Shown: positions 17,609 to 28,084 of the stretch, in pieces
Layout of the letters: each line of letters starts with the position of its first letter
How positions within the stretch are numbered: the stretch's first letter is position 1
From: Cereibacter changlensis JA139
Lineage (GTDB): Bacteria; Pseudomonadota; Alphaproteobacteria; Rhodobacterales; Rhodobacteraceae
Assembly (NCBI RefSeq): GCF_003034985.1
Contig: NZ_PZKG01000009.1
Location: forward strand, 1-64,000
DNA length: 64,000 nt
Direction of reading: 5' to 3'
Made by a program: the position numbers and the translations under genes
Notes under the pieces: generated by a model
Seen by the model: only the letters and a program-made list of their open reading frames with translations
Database searches by the model: none
Told to the model about the DNA's origin: nothing

Positions 17609-17894
17609 GGGTCTGGCAGTCCTTCGGGCAGACCCGGTTGCAGGCGCCGCAGCCGATGCAAGCGTCGGCATCCACCATGACCATCACCTTGCGCAGGATC
17701 TCGTCATCGTCGTCGTCGTCATCCTCCGACACCTCGACCAGCTCGCCTTCCTCGTTCACCCCTCGCAGCGTCATCACCCCCTGGGCGCAGACCTTGTAGC
17801 AGCGCCCGCAGCCGATGCAGGTCGCGGCATTGATCGCGGTCAGGAACTTCGGAATGTATTCCGTGCCGCCCCGGGTTCTGGCTGTCAGATACAT
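17589..17894 (-). CDS. fdxB: Nif-specific 2[4Fe-4S] ferredoxin III (FdxB type)
   Basis: A 101-aa ferredoxin with one cluster motif at C26, C29, C32, C36 and another at C79, C82, C85, C89, plus C93. Proteins of this type sit next to nifQ/nifX in many diazotrophs and are candidates for electron or cluster transfer during cofactor synthesis. Between the two motifs lies an acidic insert with seven consecutive aspartates (D58-D64) flanked by glutamates, encoded by a GAC/GAT run. The start YLTARTRGGTEYIPKFL matches the family's N-terminal region. Confidence 0.93.
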   Translation of the reverse strand: MYLTARTRGGTEYIPKFLTAINAATCIGCGRCYKVCAQGVMTLRGVNEEGELVEVSEDDDDDDDEILRKVMVMVDADACIGCGACNRVCPKDCQTHERVEA

Positions 17895-17905
17895 GGCTTG
17901 TCCTT

Positions 17906-18376
17906 TCAGGCCCGCGCCGCATCGGGATGGGCGGCGATCATCGCCGCCGCCTCGGCGGTCAGCTTCTCGCCCGCCTCGGCCAGCTTTTCAAAGCTGGTGA
18001 AACCGAAGCGGTGCACGTCGCGCAGGTGTTTCGAGATTACCACCAGCCGCCCGGCGATCAGCACCACCCGGCCGAAGCCCTCATGGCTGATCCTGCTCAT
18101 CTGCGCCGCCATGATGCCGCTGCGCTTCTCCAGCAACAGGCCGATGGCGTCGTAGAACTTCTCGATCCGGTCCAGCACCTCCGGCTCCGGATCGGCGATG
18201 ATCGGCATGTCCCGCCGCTCCTCCGCCGTCACGATGTAATCGGCCAGAAGATCGGCATCGGTCTTGCCGTCCCATGTGCCATAGCTGTCCTGCGCCCGGA
18301 TCACCGCGGCCAGCTGCGCCAGATACTCGCTCTGCGGATAGATCCCGCCGCGCACCTCCGTTGCCAGATCGCTCAA
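17906..18376 (-). CDS. NifX-associated nitrogen fixation protein (DUF269)
   Basis: A 156-aa protein of the DUF269 family, found almost only next to nifX. It is helical and contains [20 protein letters not shown] and a C-terminal [14 protein letters not shown] stretch. Its role in FeMo-cofactor maturation is not defined. ATG 18376 overlaps the nifX stop by ATGA; the ferredoxin gene starts 11 bases after its end. Confidence 0.92.
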   Translation of the reverse strand: MSDLATEVRGGIYPQSEYLAQLAAVIRAQDSYGTWDGKTDADLLADYIVTAEERRDMPIIADPEPEVLDRIEKFYDAIGLLLEKRSGIMAAQMSRISHEGFGRVVLIAGRLVVISKHLRDVHRFGFTSFEKLAEAGEKLTAEAAAMIAAHPDAARA

Positions 18377-18804
18377 ATCGCATCCTCCTCGACAAAGCTC
18401 GCCGCGCCGCGCCCCAGCGCCTTGCGCAAAAAGGGCGGCGGGTTGCCGCGCAGCATGACCTGCACCTGCTCAACGACCGATGCGATGCTCTCGGGGTCCT
18501 TGCGCTTGATCGGATGCACCCCGGCCCGCACCACCTTGGCCGCCGCCGGCCCGCCGATGGCCAGCACGAACAGAAGCGCGCAACCCTCCAGCGCCGCCAC
18601 CTTGGGCGTGATCTTGTCGTCGAGATCGTCATGCTTGCCACTCTGCGCCGTCGCCTCGAAGCCGATCGCCTCGACGAAGCGCGCCGCGCTGGCCGAGACC
18701 TCCCAGATCGCGAAGCTGCGGGCCGAGCCGAAATGGGCGTTCAGGGTTTCCAGATCGTTGGTGGCGATGGCGATCTTCAGCGGGGTGTCGGCAGGGTCGG
18801 TCAT
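18373..18804 (-). CDS. nifX: FeMo-cofactor carrier NifX
   Basis: A 143-aa member of the NifX/NafY/NifB-C-terminal family that binds NifB-co or the VK-cluster and shuttles it between NifB and NifEN. It opens [20 protein letters not shown] with the conserved HFG, and the C-terminus carries [22 protein letters not shown] precedes ATG 18804, 13 bases after nifN, and it overlaps DUF269 by 4 bp. Confidence 0.93.
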   Translation of the reverse strand: MTDPADTPLKIAIATNDLETLNAHFGSARSFAIWEVSASAARFVEAIGFEATAQSGKHDDLDDKITPKVAALEGCALLFVLAIGGPAAAKVVRAGVHPIKRKDPESIASVVEQVQVMLRGNPPPFLRKALGRGAASFVEEDAI

Positions 18805-18817
18805 GGTTGGCTCCGGT

Positions 18818-20194
18818 TCAATGAGACGCAGGCGGCGGGGGGGCATGGTCGAACTCCATCGGCGGGCGGGAGGCCCCGAAATCCTCGGGACGCGGACGGT
18901 GCAGCTGGCCGAGCATCGCGTTGGCGACCTCGTAGAGAAAGGCGCGCGTGCCCCGGTAGCCGGCGCGGCAAACATCCTGCGCGCCGATCCGGTCGAAGAC
19001 CGGAAAGCCGCAGCGGACATGCGGCAGATGCAGCTTCTCCGCCATCATCCGCCCATGCGAATGCGTCAGCAGGATCTGCGCCCGCGCGGCTTCCGCCCCG
19101 CGCTCCAGATCGCCCAGATCGCCCAGGATCACCTCGGCTGCCGGAATCCGCTCCGCCGCGGGCGAAAGCCCCGAGGTGGTGACGACGGCGACGATCTCGG
19201 CCCCCATCCCCACCAGCGCCCCGCCGAGGCTCACCGCCAGATCCGGCTCGGCGCCCAGCGCGACCCGCAGGCCCCCGGTCTGGAAATGCGTGTCGAGCAT
19301 CGTGTCGGCCAGCCGCGCCCGGTCGCGCCTTAGCACCGCCGGCGCCTCCCGCCCGGACAGCCGCATCAGCGCCGCGACGAAGCGATCCACCTCCGCAAGC
19401 CCGGTCACCGAGCCGAAGACCTCCGCCGGCACGCCCTTCGCCGCCAGCATCTCGGCGGCAGGCCGCATCGCCTCGCCGATGGCCAGCGTCGCCACGCTCC
19501 GCCCCATGCGGGCGATATCGGCGAGCCCCGTGCCGCCCAGCGAATGCCCGGCCCAATCCTCCGACAGATGCCCGTCGAGCGAGGCCGAAATGTCGGGCAG
19601 CACGATCGGCGCCAGCCCGAAGGCCCGCACCATCCCCGCCACCTCCTCCACATCGGCAGGCGTCAGGTGGCTGCCCGCCAGCAGGTTCACCTGCCCCGGC
19701 AGCACCGGCCCGCCCTCCGGCACCAGTGCCGCGATGATCGCCTCCACCGCCCGCGCCCAGCCATCCTCCAGCCCGCCCGTGAAATCCGGCGTCGCGGCAT
19801 AGACCACCGCCGTCCCGGCGAAATCGCTCCGCCGCAGCAGCATCTCGCGCAGCTCGCCCGCCACATCCTCGCCCCGCGTCTCGACCAGCGCGGTCGAGGC
19901 GATGCCGATGAACTTCGGCTTGGCGCGCTTCCTGAGGGTCTCGATCGCCTCCTCGATCTGCTCGCCCCCGCCGAGGATCGCCGAGATCTCGTTCATCGCC
20001 GTGGTCTGCAGCGGGATCGCCTCGCGGAAATGCCGCACCAGATGCACCATGGCGAAGGCGGTGCAGCCCTGCGCGCCATGAAACAGCGGGATCGCCCCCT
20101 CGATCCCGAGATAGGCCATCGCCGCCCCCAGAGGGGCCGAGGTCTTCAGCGGGTTGGTCGACAGCGCGCGGCGCGGGTGGATGAGCTTCGCCAT
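18818..20194 (-). CDS. nifN: NifN, beta subunit of the FeMo-cofactor scaffold NifEN
   Basis: A 458-aa NifK-like protein. With NifE it forms the heterotetramer on which the NifB cluster matures to FeMo-cofactor. The N-terminal part has PLKTSAPLGAAMAYLGIEG and FHGAQGCTAFAMVHLVRHF, keeping the P-cluster-region cysteine typical of NifN. ATG 20194 shares one base with the nifE TGA (TGATG). A His/Pro-rich tail (HAPPPPASH) ends the protein. Confidence 0.95.
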   Translation of the reverse strand: MAKLIHPRRALSTNPLKTSAPLGAAMAYLGIEGAIPLFHGAQGCTAFAMVHLVRHFREAIPLQTTAMNEISAILGGGEQIEEAIETLRKRAKPKFIGIASTALVETRGEDVAGELREMLLRRSDFAGTAVVYAATPDFTGGLEDGWARAVEAIIAALVPEGGPVLPGQVNLLAGSHLTPADVEEVAGMVRAFGLAPIVLPDISASLDGHLSEDWAGHSLGGTGLADIARMGRSVATLAIGEAMRPAAEMLAAKGVPAEVFGSVTGLAEVDRFVAALMRLSGREAPAVLRRDRARLADTMLDTHFQTGGLRVALGAEPDLAVSLGGALVGMGAEIVAVVTTSGLSPAAERIPAAEVILGDLGDLERGAEAARAQILLTHSHGRMMAEKLHLPHVRCGFPVFDRIGAQDVCRAGYRGTRAFLYEVANAMLGQLHRPRPEDFGASRPPMEFDHAPPPPASH

Positions 20195-21657
20195 CAGCAA
20201 TCCTCGAAATCGGTTTTCGACGAGGGCACGGCCGCCAGCACCAGCGGCGCGACAGCGGCCACAACCGCCCCCGCCTCCCAGGGCGCCGGGGCGCGCAGCG
20301 CCGCCCACATCGGGTTGTTCACCGAACGGTCGATGGCGCGCACCAGATCGACCATCCCCACATACCCCGCATAGGGCTCGTGCTTCTCCTGATTCACATC
20401 GACCCAGGGCACCCGGGCCTTCAGCGCCACGAACTGCGACCGCCCGCCCGACATCAGCACATCGGCCCTAGCCTCGCGCAGCAGCGTATACATCTCGCGC
20501 GGGGCCATGTTGTCGAACATGTGGCGCTCGTCGCCCATGATCTCCACCACCCGGCCCTTGTCCTCCTCGGTCGCCTTGCGCGTCGAGGTGCCGACCACCT
20601 CCATCCCCAGCTCCTGCAGCGCCGAGACCACCGACCAGGTCTTGTGCCCCCCGGTGTAGAGCAGCACCCGCTTGCCCTCGACCCGCGCGCGGTAGGGCGC
20701 CAGCGCCGCCCGGGCCTTCGCCTCCTCCTCCGCGATCAGCGCTTCGCAGCGCGCCAGCAGATCCTCCGGCGCCCCCCGCTCCACCAGCAGCGCGCAAAGC
20801 CGGCGCAGCGCTGCCGACGTGTCCGAGATGCCGTAGAACGACCCCTCGAAATACGGGATGCCCCAGCGCTCCTCCAGCTTGCGCGCCATCGGCAGGAAGG
20901 CATGCGAGCAGACGACCATCGTCACCCGCGCCCGGTGCATCATGGCGATCTGGCGATACCGCGCATCGCCCGACACGCTGCCCAGCACCCGCACGCCCAG
21001 CCGGTCCAGAAGCGGCGTCACCTGCCACAGCTCGCCCGACAGGTTGAAGTCGCCGATGATGTTGATGTCCGTCGGCCCCGGCGCCTCGGGCTCCATCGTG
21101 CCCACCACATGCTCGATGAGCGCCGCCGCCCCCAGCTTGTTGCCCAGGTTCTTCGAGCCGACATAGCCCGGCGCGTTGATCGGGATCACCGGCGTGCCGA
21201 AGCGCATGGCGGCGACCTTGCAGACGGCGGCGATATCGTCGCCGATCAGCGCGGGCACGCAGGTGGCATAGACGAAGACCGCCGCCGGATGCTCCGCCTC
21301 GATCACCTCGCGGATGGCGCGGTAGAGCTTCTTCTCCCCCTCCCCCATCACGATGTCGAGCTCGGTCAGATCGGTGGTGAACCCCTTGCGGTAGAGCTGC
21401 GACCCCGACGAGGCCGAGCCGCGGTTGTCCCAGCCGTTTCCGGCGCAGGCCAGGGGCGCATGCACCAGATGCGCCACATCCACGATCGGCTGCAGCGCGA
21501 TCATCGCCCCGTCGAAGGCGCAGCCCCCCGCCGCCGCCCCCGGCATCAGCGGCTTGGCGCAGCCCTTCTTGCGGGCGGCTTCCGATTTGGCCCGGTTGGT
21601 CTCGCAGGCGGGCTCGACGAAGGCCTCGGCGATCTGCTGTTTCAGTGGCTCGGCCAT
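20194..21657 (-). CDS. nifE: NifE, alpha subunit of the FeMo-cofactor scaffold NifEN
   Basis: A 487-aa NifD-like scaffold protein. Conserved landmarks are [26 protein letters not shown] and [18 protein letters not shown]. The stretch before GCAFDGA resembles the NifE leader rather than NifD, and the NifD FeMo-cofactor histidine context is replaced by [17 protein letters not shown] 21657 follows GGGAAGGGGATGCC. It is separated from nifK by 50 bases containing a strong hairpin and is coupled to nifN by TGATG. Confidence 0.95.
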   Translation of the reverse strand: MAEPLKQQIAEAFVEPACETNRAKSEAARKKGCAKPLMPGAAAGGCAFDGAMIALQPIVDVAHLVHAPLACAGNGWDNRGSASSGSQLYRKGFTTDLTELDIVMGEGEKKLYRAIREVIEAEHPAAVFVYATCVPALIGDDIAAVCKVAAMRFGTPVIPINAPGYVGSKNLGNKLGAAALIEHVVGTMEPEAPGPTDINIIGDFNLSGELWQVTPLLDRLGVRVLGSVSGDARYRQIAMMHRARVTMVVCSHAFLPMARKLEERWGIPYFEGSFYGISDTSAALRRLCALLVERGAPEDLLARCEALIAEEEAKARAALAPYRARVEGKRVLLYTGGHKTWSVVSALQELGMEVVGTSTRKATEEDKGRVVEIMGDERHMFDNMAPREMYTLLREARADVLMSGGRSQFVALKARVPWVDVNQEKHEPYAGYVGMVDLVRAIDRSVNNPMWAALRAPAPWEAGAVVAAVAPLVLAAVPSSKTDFEDC

Positions 21658-21677
21658 GGCATCCCCTTCCCGGCAAG

Positions 21678-21700
21678 GGCGGCCCCCGGAGGGGGCCGCC
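21678..21700 (-). other. Hairpin in nifK-nifE junction
   Basis: A perfect 10-bp stem: GGCGGCCCCC (21678-21687) pairs with GGGGGCCGCC (21691-21700), with a 3-base loop. No T-tract follows in the direction of transcription. Its position between nifK and nifE suggests stabilisation of the nifHDK part of the transcript or partial read-through. Confidence 0.6.
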
Positions 21701-21707
21701 GAGGATC

Positions 21708-23246
21708 TCAGCGCGTCAGGTCGAACGAGATATCCGTCTCGCCCGCCGTGCCGGTATCGGCGTCGAGCTTGTCGAAGATCTTGTCGAGAAGCTTCACCAG
21801 CACGGTCAGCGCCCCCTGATAGCCGAAGGTCGGGAAGCGGTGGTGGTGGTGGCGGTCGAAGATCGGGAAGGTCAGCCGGATCAAGGGCGTGCCGGTGTCG
21901 CGCTCCAGATACTTGCCGTAGGAATTGCCGATCAGCAGATCCACCGGCTCCGTCACCATGATCGAGCGCAGGTGCCACAGGTCCTTGCCCGCCCAGACCT
22001 GACAGCCCTTGCCGAAGGGCGAAGAGGCCAGCAGCGCCTGCATCTTCTCCTCCCAGTCCTTCGTGCCGTTGGTCGCCAGGCAATGCCGCGGCTCGCCCCC
22101 GGTCTCCATCACGAAGCGCGCCATCGAATAGACGAAGTCCGGATCGCCATAGATCGCATAGGTCTTGCCATGCAGATGCGACTGGCTGTCGGCCATCGCA
22201 TCGACCAGCCGCCCCCGCTCCAGCCGCAGGCTTTCCGGAATGTCCTTCCCGGTCAGCTCCGCGATCTTCATCAGGAACTCGTCCGTCCCCTGCACCCCCA
22301 TCGGATAGTGGAAGGCCGCCGTCTCCTGCCCCTGTTCAGCGCAATAGGCGAGCGTCTTGCGGGTGCAGAACTCCTGCAGCGACACCGTGGCCTTGGCGTT
22401 CAGCGCCGCCTTCACCTCGTCCAGCGTGGTGCCGCCCGCATACATCCGGTATTCGCCATCCGACGGCGTGTCATAGACCTCCGAGACATCCGACAGCACC
22501 GTGGCCTCGACCCCCATCAGCCCCAGCATCCGCTTCAGCTCGCGGATATTGGCGACCGCATAGCCGTCGAAGCCGGGGATGATGTTGAGGCTCTCCCCCG
22601 CCTCGCGGGACGCATCCTTCCAGAAGCTCGACAGGATGCCCTTCTGCATGTTGTCATAGCCATCGACATGGCTGCCGACGAAGGCCGGCGTATGGGCGAA
22701 GGGCACCGGGTAATCCGCCGGAACGCTCTCCTTCTCGCGCGCCTTGATGATGAAGGAGTTCAGGTCGTCGCCGATCACCTCGGCCATGCAGGTGGTCGAA
22801 ACCGCGATCATCTTCGGGCTGTAGAGCGCATGGGTGTTGGCCAGCCCCTCGACCAGATTGTTCAGCCCGCCGAAGACCGCCGAATCCTCGGTCATCGAGG
22901 AGGACACCGCCGAAGCCGGCTCCTTGAAATGCCGCGCCAGATGCGAGCGGTAGTAGGCGACGCAGCCCTGCGAGCCATGCACGAAACTCATCGTCTCCTC
23001 ATACCCGGCGGCCGCGAACACCGCGCCTAGCGGCTGGCAGGCCTTGGCCGGGTTGATGGTGATGCAGGCCCGGGCGAGGTTCTTCTCGCGGTAGTCCCAG
23101 CTGCGCGTCCAGTCGTCGGTCTCCGCGACCTTTTCCGGCGGATGGCCGTGCTCGTAGGTGGCGCGCTTGTTGTCCAGCATCGCCTTGTATTCGGGTTGGT
23201 GGAACAGATCGGTGTGGTCGAGAACCTTGTCTGCCGATTGGGGCAT
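21708..23246 (-). CDS. nifK: Nitrogenase MoFe protein beta chain NifK
   Basis: A 512-aa subunit of the alpha2beta2 MoFe protein. The P-cluster cysteines appear in [23 protein letters not shown] and [15 protein letters not shown] 23246 ([11 protein letters not shown]) was chosen over an in-frame GTG two codons upstream because AAGGA lies eight bases before the ATG but only two before the GTG. A small histidine run (DRHHHHRF) near the C-terminus is visible. It lies 96 bases after nifD with a hairpin between. Confidence 0.97.
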   Translation of the reverse strand: MPQSADKVLDHTDLFHQPEYKAMLDNKRATYEHGHPPEKVAETDDWTRSWDYREKNLARACITINPAKACQPLGAVFAAAGYEETMSFVHGSQGCVAYYRSHLARHFKEPASAVSSSMTEDSAVFGGLNNLVEGLANTHALYSPKMIAVSTTCMAEVIGDDLNSFIIKAREKESVPADYPVPFAHTPAFVGSHVDGYDNMQKGILSSFWKDASREAGESLNIIPGFDGYAVANIRELKRMLGLMGVEATVLSDVSEVYDTPSDGEYRMYAGGTTLDEVKAALNAKATVSLQEFCTRKTLAYCAEQGQETAAFHYPMGVQGTDEFLMKIAELTGKDIPESLRLERGRLVDAMADSQSHLHGKTYAIYGDPDFVYSMARFVMETGGEPRHCLATNGTKDWEEKMQALLASSPFGKGCQVWAGKDLWHLRSIMVTEPVDLLIGNSYGKYLERDTGTPLIRLTFPIFDRHHHHRFPTFGYQGALTVLVKLLDKIFDKLDADTGTAGETDISFDLTR

Positions 23247-23311
23247 CGTCACATTCCTTCTGCTGGCCGTCCGCTTTCCGGGACGCGCCGCAAGGTGGAG
23301 GGGAGGAAGGC

Positions 23312-23336
23312 GGGGGAGCGGGAGCGGCGCTCCCCC
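23312..23336 (-). other. Hairpin in nifD-nifK junction
   Basis: GGGGGAGC (23312-23319) pairs with GCTCCCCC (23329-23336) around a 9-base loop, six bases downstream of the nifD stop. No T-tract follows. It is one of three hairpins at successive nifH/D/K/E junctions. Confidence 0.55.
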
Positions 23337-23342
23337 GGAGGA

Positions 23343-24821
23343 TCAGGCCGATTTCTTCCAGGGAGCGTCGAACAGGCCCCAGACCGGATTGTTGATCGCC
23401 AGATCCATGTCGCGCGCGAAGATCGCGTAGCCGTCATAGCCGTGATAGGGGCCCGAATAGTCCCACGAGTGCATCTGACGGAACGGGATGCCCATCTTCT
23501 GCACCGGATACTTCTCCTTGATGCCCGACCCGACCAGATCCGGCCGGATGCGCTCGATGAACTTCTCCAGCTCGTAGCCCGAGACGTCATCGTAGATCAG
23601 CGTGCCTTCCTTGATGTAATGGCCGGTGCGCTTGTAATCGTCGGCATGGGCGAATTCATAGCCCGTCCCGGCGATCACCATGCCCAGGTCGTGATAGGCA
23701 TCGACGACGTGGCGCGGGCGCAGGCCGCCGACATAGAGCATCACCGTCTTGCCCTCGAGCCGCGGGCGATACTTGGCGTTCACCGCATCGACCAGCGGCT
23801 GATACTTGGCGATCACCGCCTCGGCCCTGGCCTGGATCGTCTCGTCGAACTTCGCGGCGATGGCGCGCAGCGACAGCGCGATCTGGCTCGGCCCGAAGAA
23901 GTTGTATTCCATCCACTGGACGCCATACTTCTCTTCCATGTGGCGGCAGATGTAGCTCATCGAGCGGTAGCAGTGGATCAGGTTCAGCTTGGCCGTCGGC
24001 GCCGCCTCGATCTCGGCCAGCGTCGCATCGCCCGACCAGTTGCCGATCACGTTCAGCCCGATCTCTTCCAGCAGGATGCGCGACGACCAGGCGTCGCCGC
24101 CGATGTTGTAGTCGCCGATGACGTTCACGTCATAGGGCCCCGCCTCGCGCCGCGTCTCGGCCTGCATCGCCGGGTCGATCACCCAGTCGCGCAGCGTGTC
24201 GTTGGCGATGTGGTGGCCCAGCGACTGCGACACGCCGCGGAACCCCTCGCAGCGCACCGGCACGATGGTCTTGCCGATATCCTTCTTCTTCTTGCGCGAC
24301 ACCGCCTCGATGTCGTCGCCGATCAGCCCGATCGGGCATTCCGACTGGATCGAGATGCCGTTGTTCAGCGGGAACAGCGTGTTCAGCTCGTCGATCGCCT
24401 TCTCCAGCTTCTTGTCGCCGCCGAAGACGATGTCGTTCTCCTGGAAGTCGGTCGTCACCTGCATCGTCACGAAACTGTCCACCCCGGTCGTGCCGGTGTA
24501 GTAGTTGCGCCGCTGCGACCAACTGTAATGCCCGCAGCCCACCGGGCCGTGGCTGATGTGCAGCATGTCCTTCACCGGCCCCCAGACCACGCCTTTCGAC
24601 CCGGCATAGGAACAGCCGCGGATCGTCATCACGCCGGGCACCGACTTGATGTTCGACTTCACGGTGTCGCATTTCGACAGGATGCCCGGCTCTTCCGCGA
24701 CCGGCTGGGCAACGCCAAGATGCTTGGCGCGCTTCTTCCTCGCCTTCTCGGGATAGGCGGCGAGAACCTCTTCGATCAGCTGTTCATGCTGCTCGACGGT
24801 GGAGTTGATGTCTTTGGCCAA
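23343..24821 (-). CDS. nifD: Nitrogenase MoFe protein alpha chain NifD
   Basis: A 492-aa subunit holding FeMo-cofactor. P-cluster ligands lie in [20 protein letters not shown] and [11 protein letters not shown]; the FeMo-cofactor cysteine is in [12 protein letters not shown] and the histidine in [16 protein letters not shown]. The start codon is TTG at 24819-24821 with GGAG nine bases upstream; no ATG or GTG is available nearby, and the next internal Met would remove essential sequence. The weak start codon may lower initiation relative to nifH. Genes nifH and nifK flank it. Confidence 0.97.
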   Translation of the reverse strand: MAKDINSTVEQHEQLIEEVLAAYPEKARKKRAKHLGVAQPVAEEPGILSKCDTVKSNIKSVPGVMTIRGCSYAGSKGVVWGPVKDMLHISHGPVGCGHYSWSQRRNYYTGTTGVDSFVTMQVTTDFQENDIVFGGDKKLEKAIDELNTLFPLNNGISIQSECPIGLIGDDIEAVSRKKKKDIGKTIVPVRCEGFRGVSQSLGHHIANDTLRDWVIDPAMQAETRREAGPYDVNVIGDYNIGGDAWSSRILLEEIGLNVIGNWSGDATLAEIEAAPTAKLNLIHCYRSMSYICRHMEEKYGVQWMEYNFFGPSQIALSLRAIAAKFDETIQARAEAVIAKYQPLVDAVNAKYRPRLEGKTVMLYVGGLRPRHVVDAYHDLGMVIAGTGYEFAHADDYKRTGHYIKEGTLIYDDVSGYELEKFIERIRPDLVGSGIKEKYPVQKMGIPFRQMHSWDYSGPYHGYDGYAIFARDMDLAINNPVWGLFDAPWKKSA

Positions 24822-24850
24822 GGGAAAGCTCCTTTCGGCGGGAGAGGGGC

Positions 24851-24871
24851 GGACCGGCGCGGGGCCGGTCC
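24851..24871 (-). other. Hairpin in nifH-nifD junction
   Basis: GGACCGGC (24851-24858) pairs perfectly with GCCGGTCC (24864-24871) around a 5-base loop, 14 bases downstream of the nifH stop. Hairpins here are known in several diazotrophs to protect the nifH part of the message and raise NifH over NifDK. Confidence 0.65.
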
Positions 24872-24885
24872 GGGGGAAAGGCGGC

Positions 24886-25920
<1,035 letters not shown>

Positions 25921-25923
25921 TCA

Positions 25924-25939
25924 TGTGCGAAAGCCGACA
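25924..25939 (-). promoter_or_regulatory. NifA upstream activating site for nifH
   Basis: A perfect TGT-N10-ACA, with TGT at 25924-25926 and ACA at 25937-25939, at the usual distance from the -24/-12 element. Confidence 0.8.
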
Positions 25940-25969
25940 ATGGCGCGACACTCACCCCCGGAAATGCCG

Positions 25970-26003
25970 AAGGGGGCAAGGCGCCGCCGCACCCTGCCCC
26001 CTT
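25970..26003 (-). terminator. Hairpin after the nifB-operon SIR2-like gene
   Basis: AAGGGGGCA (25970-25978) pairs perfectly with TGCCCCCTT (25995-26003); the loop is 16 bases. It starts 19 bases after the SIR2-like stop and separates that operon from the nifH control region. TTCGGCATTTCC follows rather than a pure T-tract. Confidence 0.6.
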
Positions 26004-26021
26004 CCCGCCGTCACGAACGCC

Positions 26022-26846
26022 TCAGACGCCGGCGACCTCCGCCCCCAGCGCCTCCACCACCGCCGCCAGCGGCAGGTCGATCCGCTCGATCCCCAGTTCC
26101 TCGAGGAACAGCCGCTCCATCCGCGTCAGCTCCCCCGCGATCACCGCCACATGCCCGCCGCCCGACCGCTTGGCGATCTGGCGCGCATAGGTCCGCAGCA
26201 TCTGGTCGTCGAAGCGGCAGCCGAGGAACAGGAACCCCCGCCCCGTGCGGCGGTTCTGCACCTCCTCCGGGATCGGGGTCTGGATGTCGATCTCGGTCAG
26301 CACCTCGACATAATCCGAATCCGAGATCAGGAAGGAATGCCCCGGCAGCGCCACGCCATGCGGCTTGTAGACCAGCATCGGCCAGCCCGGATCGGCCTCG
26401 CCCACCAGCGTGCCCGCGGCGTCATAGGCCCGATGCCAGATCTCCGCCCATTCGCCGTTGCGGCTCACCCCCTGCACCAGACCCCAAGCCCCGCCGGCCG
26501 CCCGGCAGGCCTCCAGCAGCCCCGCGTCATACCAGGCATCCACCACCAGCGGCGGCTGCACCCTCGCGATCCAGTCATGCACCGGGTTCGGCTTCGTGGG
26601 CTCGGCAAAGGCCTGCCTTATGATCACCTCCAGCGTCGCGCGGAACCTGCGGCTCTCGACGAACTGCGCCGCCGACCACAGGTTGCCCTGCGCCCGCTTC
26701 GGCACCCGCACCGAGGCCTCGATCTCGGTGCAGAGCGCCTCGGGCGAGGCGATGGCCCCGCCGAGCCCCGCCACCTCCGGCCCGAGATAGGGCAAAAGCC
26801 GCCCCTCCCGCACCGCGCCCAGCGCCTGCGCCAGCGCCGCGCTCAT
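26022..26846 (-). CDS. SIR2-like domain protein of the nif operon
   Basis: A 274-aa soluble protein related to the SIR2_2-type NAD-binding fold. The N-terminal GRLLPYLGPEVAGLGG sits where SIR2-like proteins have a glycine-rich nucleotide loop, and the C-terminal GFLFLGCRFDDQMLRTYARQ matches the usual second conserved block. The classical deacetylase motif with catalytic His is not evident, so enzymatic activity is uncertain. ATG 26846 overlaps the nifT stop (ATGA), making it a translationally coupled member of the nifB operon. Similar genes occur in nif clusters of related phototrophs. Possible roles include NAD sensing or hydrolysis connected to nitrogenase; this is inference. Confidence 0.75.
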   Translation of the reverse strand: MSAALAQALGAVREGRLLPYLGPEVAGLGGAIASPEALCTEIEASVRVPKRAQGNLWSAAQFVESRRFRATLEVIIRQAFAEPTKPNPVHDWIARVQPPLVVDAWYDAGLLEACRAAGGAWGLVQGVSRNGEWAEIWHRAYDAAGTLVGEADPGWPMLVYKPHGVALPGHSFLISDSDYVEVLTEIDIQTPIPEEVQNRRTGRGFLFLGCRFDDQMLRTYARQIAKRSGGGHVAVIAGELTRMERLFLEELGIERIDLPLAAVVEALGAEVAGV

Positions 26847-27052
26847 GCCTCCGGCCGCTTGCGCGCCTCCACCGTCACCGGCATCTGCGGCGCGACCTCA
26901 TAGGCGGGCAGCTCCAGCACCCAGCCATTGGCCAGCCGCGCCCAGCCGCCCCAGACCGTGGCATGTTCGGTCTCCACGATCGGCTCTTCCAGATCCTTCT
27001 TCGGCACATAGGCCAGAAGCCCCTTCGGGCCCGCGCTGATCGTCACTTTCAT
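26843..27052 (-). CDS. nifT: NifT/FixU family protein
   Basis: A 69-aa protein of the NifT/FixU family, found only in nif operons and of unknown function. It opens MKVTISAGPKGLLAYVPKKD and contains ATVWGGWARLANGWVLELP, the family core. GGAGGGAACATC precedes ATG 27052, which overlaps the nifZ stop by ATGA; its stop overlaps the SIR2-like start in the same way. Confidence 0.92.
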   Translation of the reverse strand: MKVTISAGPKGLLAYVPKKDLEEPIVETEHATVWGGWARLANGWVLELPAYEVAPQMPVTVEARKRPEA

Positions 27053-27327
27053 GATGTTCCCTCCGGCATGGGCAGGCCAACCAGTTCCCGCGCGCGCATC
27101 CCCACGATGGCGCGCCGGTCGATGAAATCGACCGCATAGATGTAATATTCCTGCAGGTAGGTGCCGATATCGCGGACATAGCCGATGTCGCCCTTGCGCA
27201 CGACGATCTCGCCGATCTCGACGCCCCACATCGTACCGTCGTTCTTCACCGTGAAGCGCGACTGCACCTTGTCGCCGGGGCTGAACACCGGCTCTCCCCA
27301 AGTCTCGGGCCGCTCGTCATCGCGCAT
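27049..27327 (-). CDS. nifZ: NifZ
   Basis: A 92-aa NifZ, a small beta-rich protein needed for maturation of the second P-cluster of the MoFe protein. Core motifs are FSPGDKVQSRFTVKNDGT and DIGYVRDIGTYLQEYYIYAVDF. ATG 27327 lies inside the end of the LRV gene (11-bp overlap) and its stop overlaps nifT, so it is tightly coupled to both. Confidence 0.93.
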   Translation of the reverse strand: MRDDERPETWGEPVFSPGDKVQSRFTVKNDGTMWGVEIGEIVVRKGDIGYVRDIGTYLQEYYIYAVDFIDRRAIVGMRARELVGLPMPEGTS

Positions 27328-28081
27328 CCTCGTCCCTTTCCAGTTCGGCCAGCCGCGCCTCCGCCGTCTCGCGCACCAGAGGCTCGGCATCTTCCGTCAT
27401 CACCCGCGCCAGATCGGCCGGGGCGCGCTCGGCCACCACATGCCGCACCCTGATGTCGGGATCATGGGCAAAGACCCCCAGCCGCTCCGCCGCGATCCGC
27501 TCGGCGGCGACGCGGCGCACCAGAGGGTCCGGGTCGCCCGCGAAATGCACCAGCCACCCCGCGTCTATCCGCGCCGCCACCAGACAGCGCACCTCGGGGT
27601 CGGGGTCATGCGCCATCACCGGCAGCACGCCGGTCTCGATCCGCCGCGCCGCCACCAGCCGCACGTAGGGGTCGGGGTCGCGCAGCAGGGGATGCAGGTC
27701 GGCGGGCGGCAGGCGATGCGCCACCGCCACCCGCACCGCGCGGTCGGGGTCGTGCACCCGTCGCCGCGCCTGTATCGCCGGCAGCCGCAGGATCGCCACC
27801 GCCCGCACCGCCGGGTCGGGATCGTCGAGCAGCGGCGGCAGGCGGAACAGCGTCGCCACCCGCGCCGCCTGCGCCCGCGCCTCGAAATAGGGCAGGGTCA
27901 GGCAGTCATCGGCCAATTCCGGGTTGAGCAGGAAGAACCGCTCCACCCGCCGCGAATAGCGGTCCTGCACGCAGGCCCAGCCCGGCCCGCACAGGCCCTG
28001 GGCGATCCGCTCGCGCTGCGGGCAGGCGCCGCAGTCGATGGCGGCGCCCTGCCAGTCGACCGGCTCCGGGCCCTCCGGCAT
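27317..28081 (-). CDS. [4Fe-4S]-containing leucine-rich repeat variant (LRV) protein
   Basis: A 254-aa protein with an N-terminal four-cysteine cluster site (C17, C20, C31, C37) followed by about seven imperfect 24-residue repeats, each with a DPDP or DPDxxVR core (for example DDPDPAVRAVA, RDPDPYVRLVA, HDPDPEVRCLV, GDPDPLVRRVA). This matches the LRV protein known structurally from Azotobacter vinelandii, also nif-linked. The superhelix is a protein-binding scaffold; the cluster may make binding redox- or oxygen-sensitive. It starts three bases after the ferredoxin stop and overlaps nifZ. Confidence 0.88.
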   Translation of the reverse strand: MPEGPEPVDWQGAAIDCGACPQRERIAQGLCGPGWACVQDRYSRRVERFFLLNPELADDCLTLPYFEARAQAARVATLFRLPPLLDDPDPAVRAVAILRLPAIQARRRVHDPDRAVRVAVAHRLPPADLHPLLRDPDPYVRLVAARRIETGVLPVMAHDPDPEVRCLVAARIDAGWLVHFAGDPDPLVRRVAAERIAAERLGVFAHDPDIRVRHVVAERAPADLARVMTEDAEPLVRETAEARLAELERDEDAR

Positions 28082-28084
28082 GGC

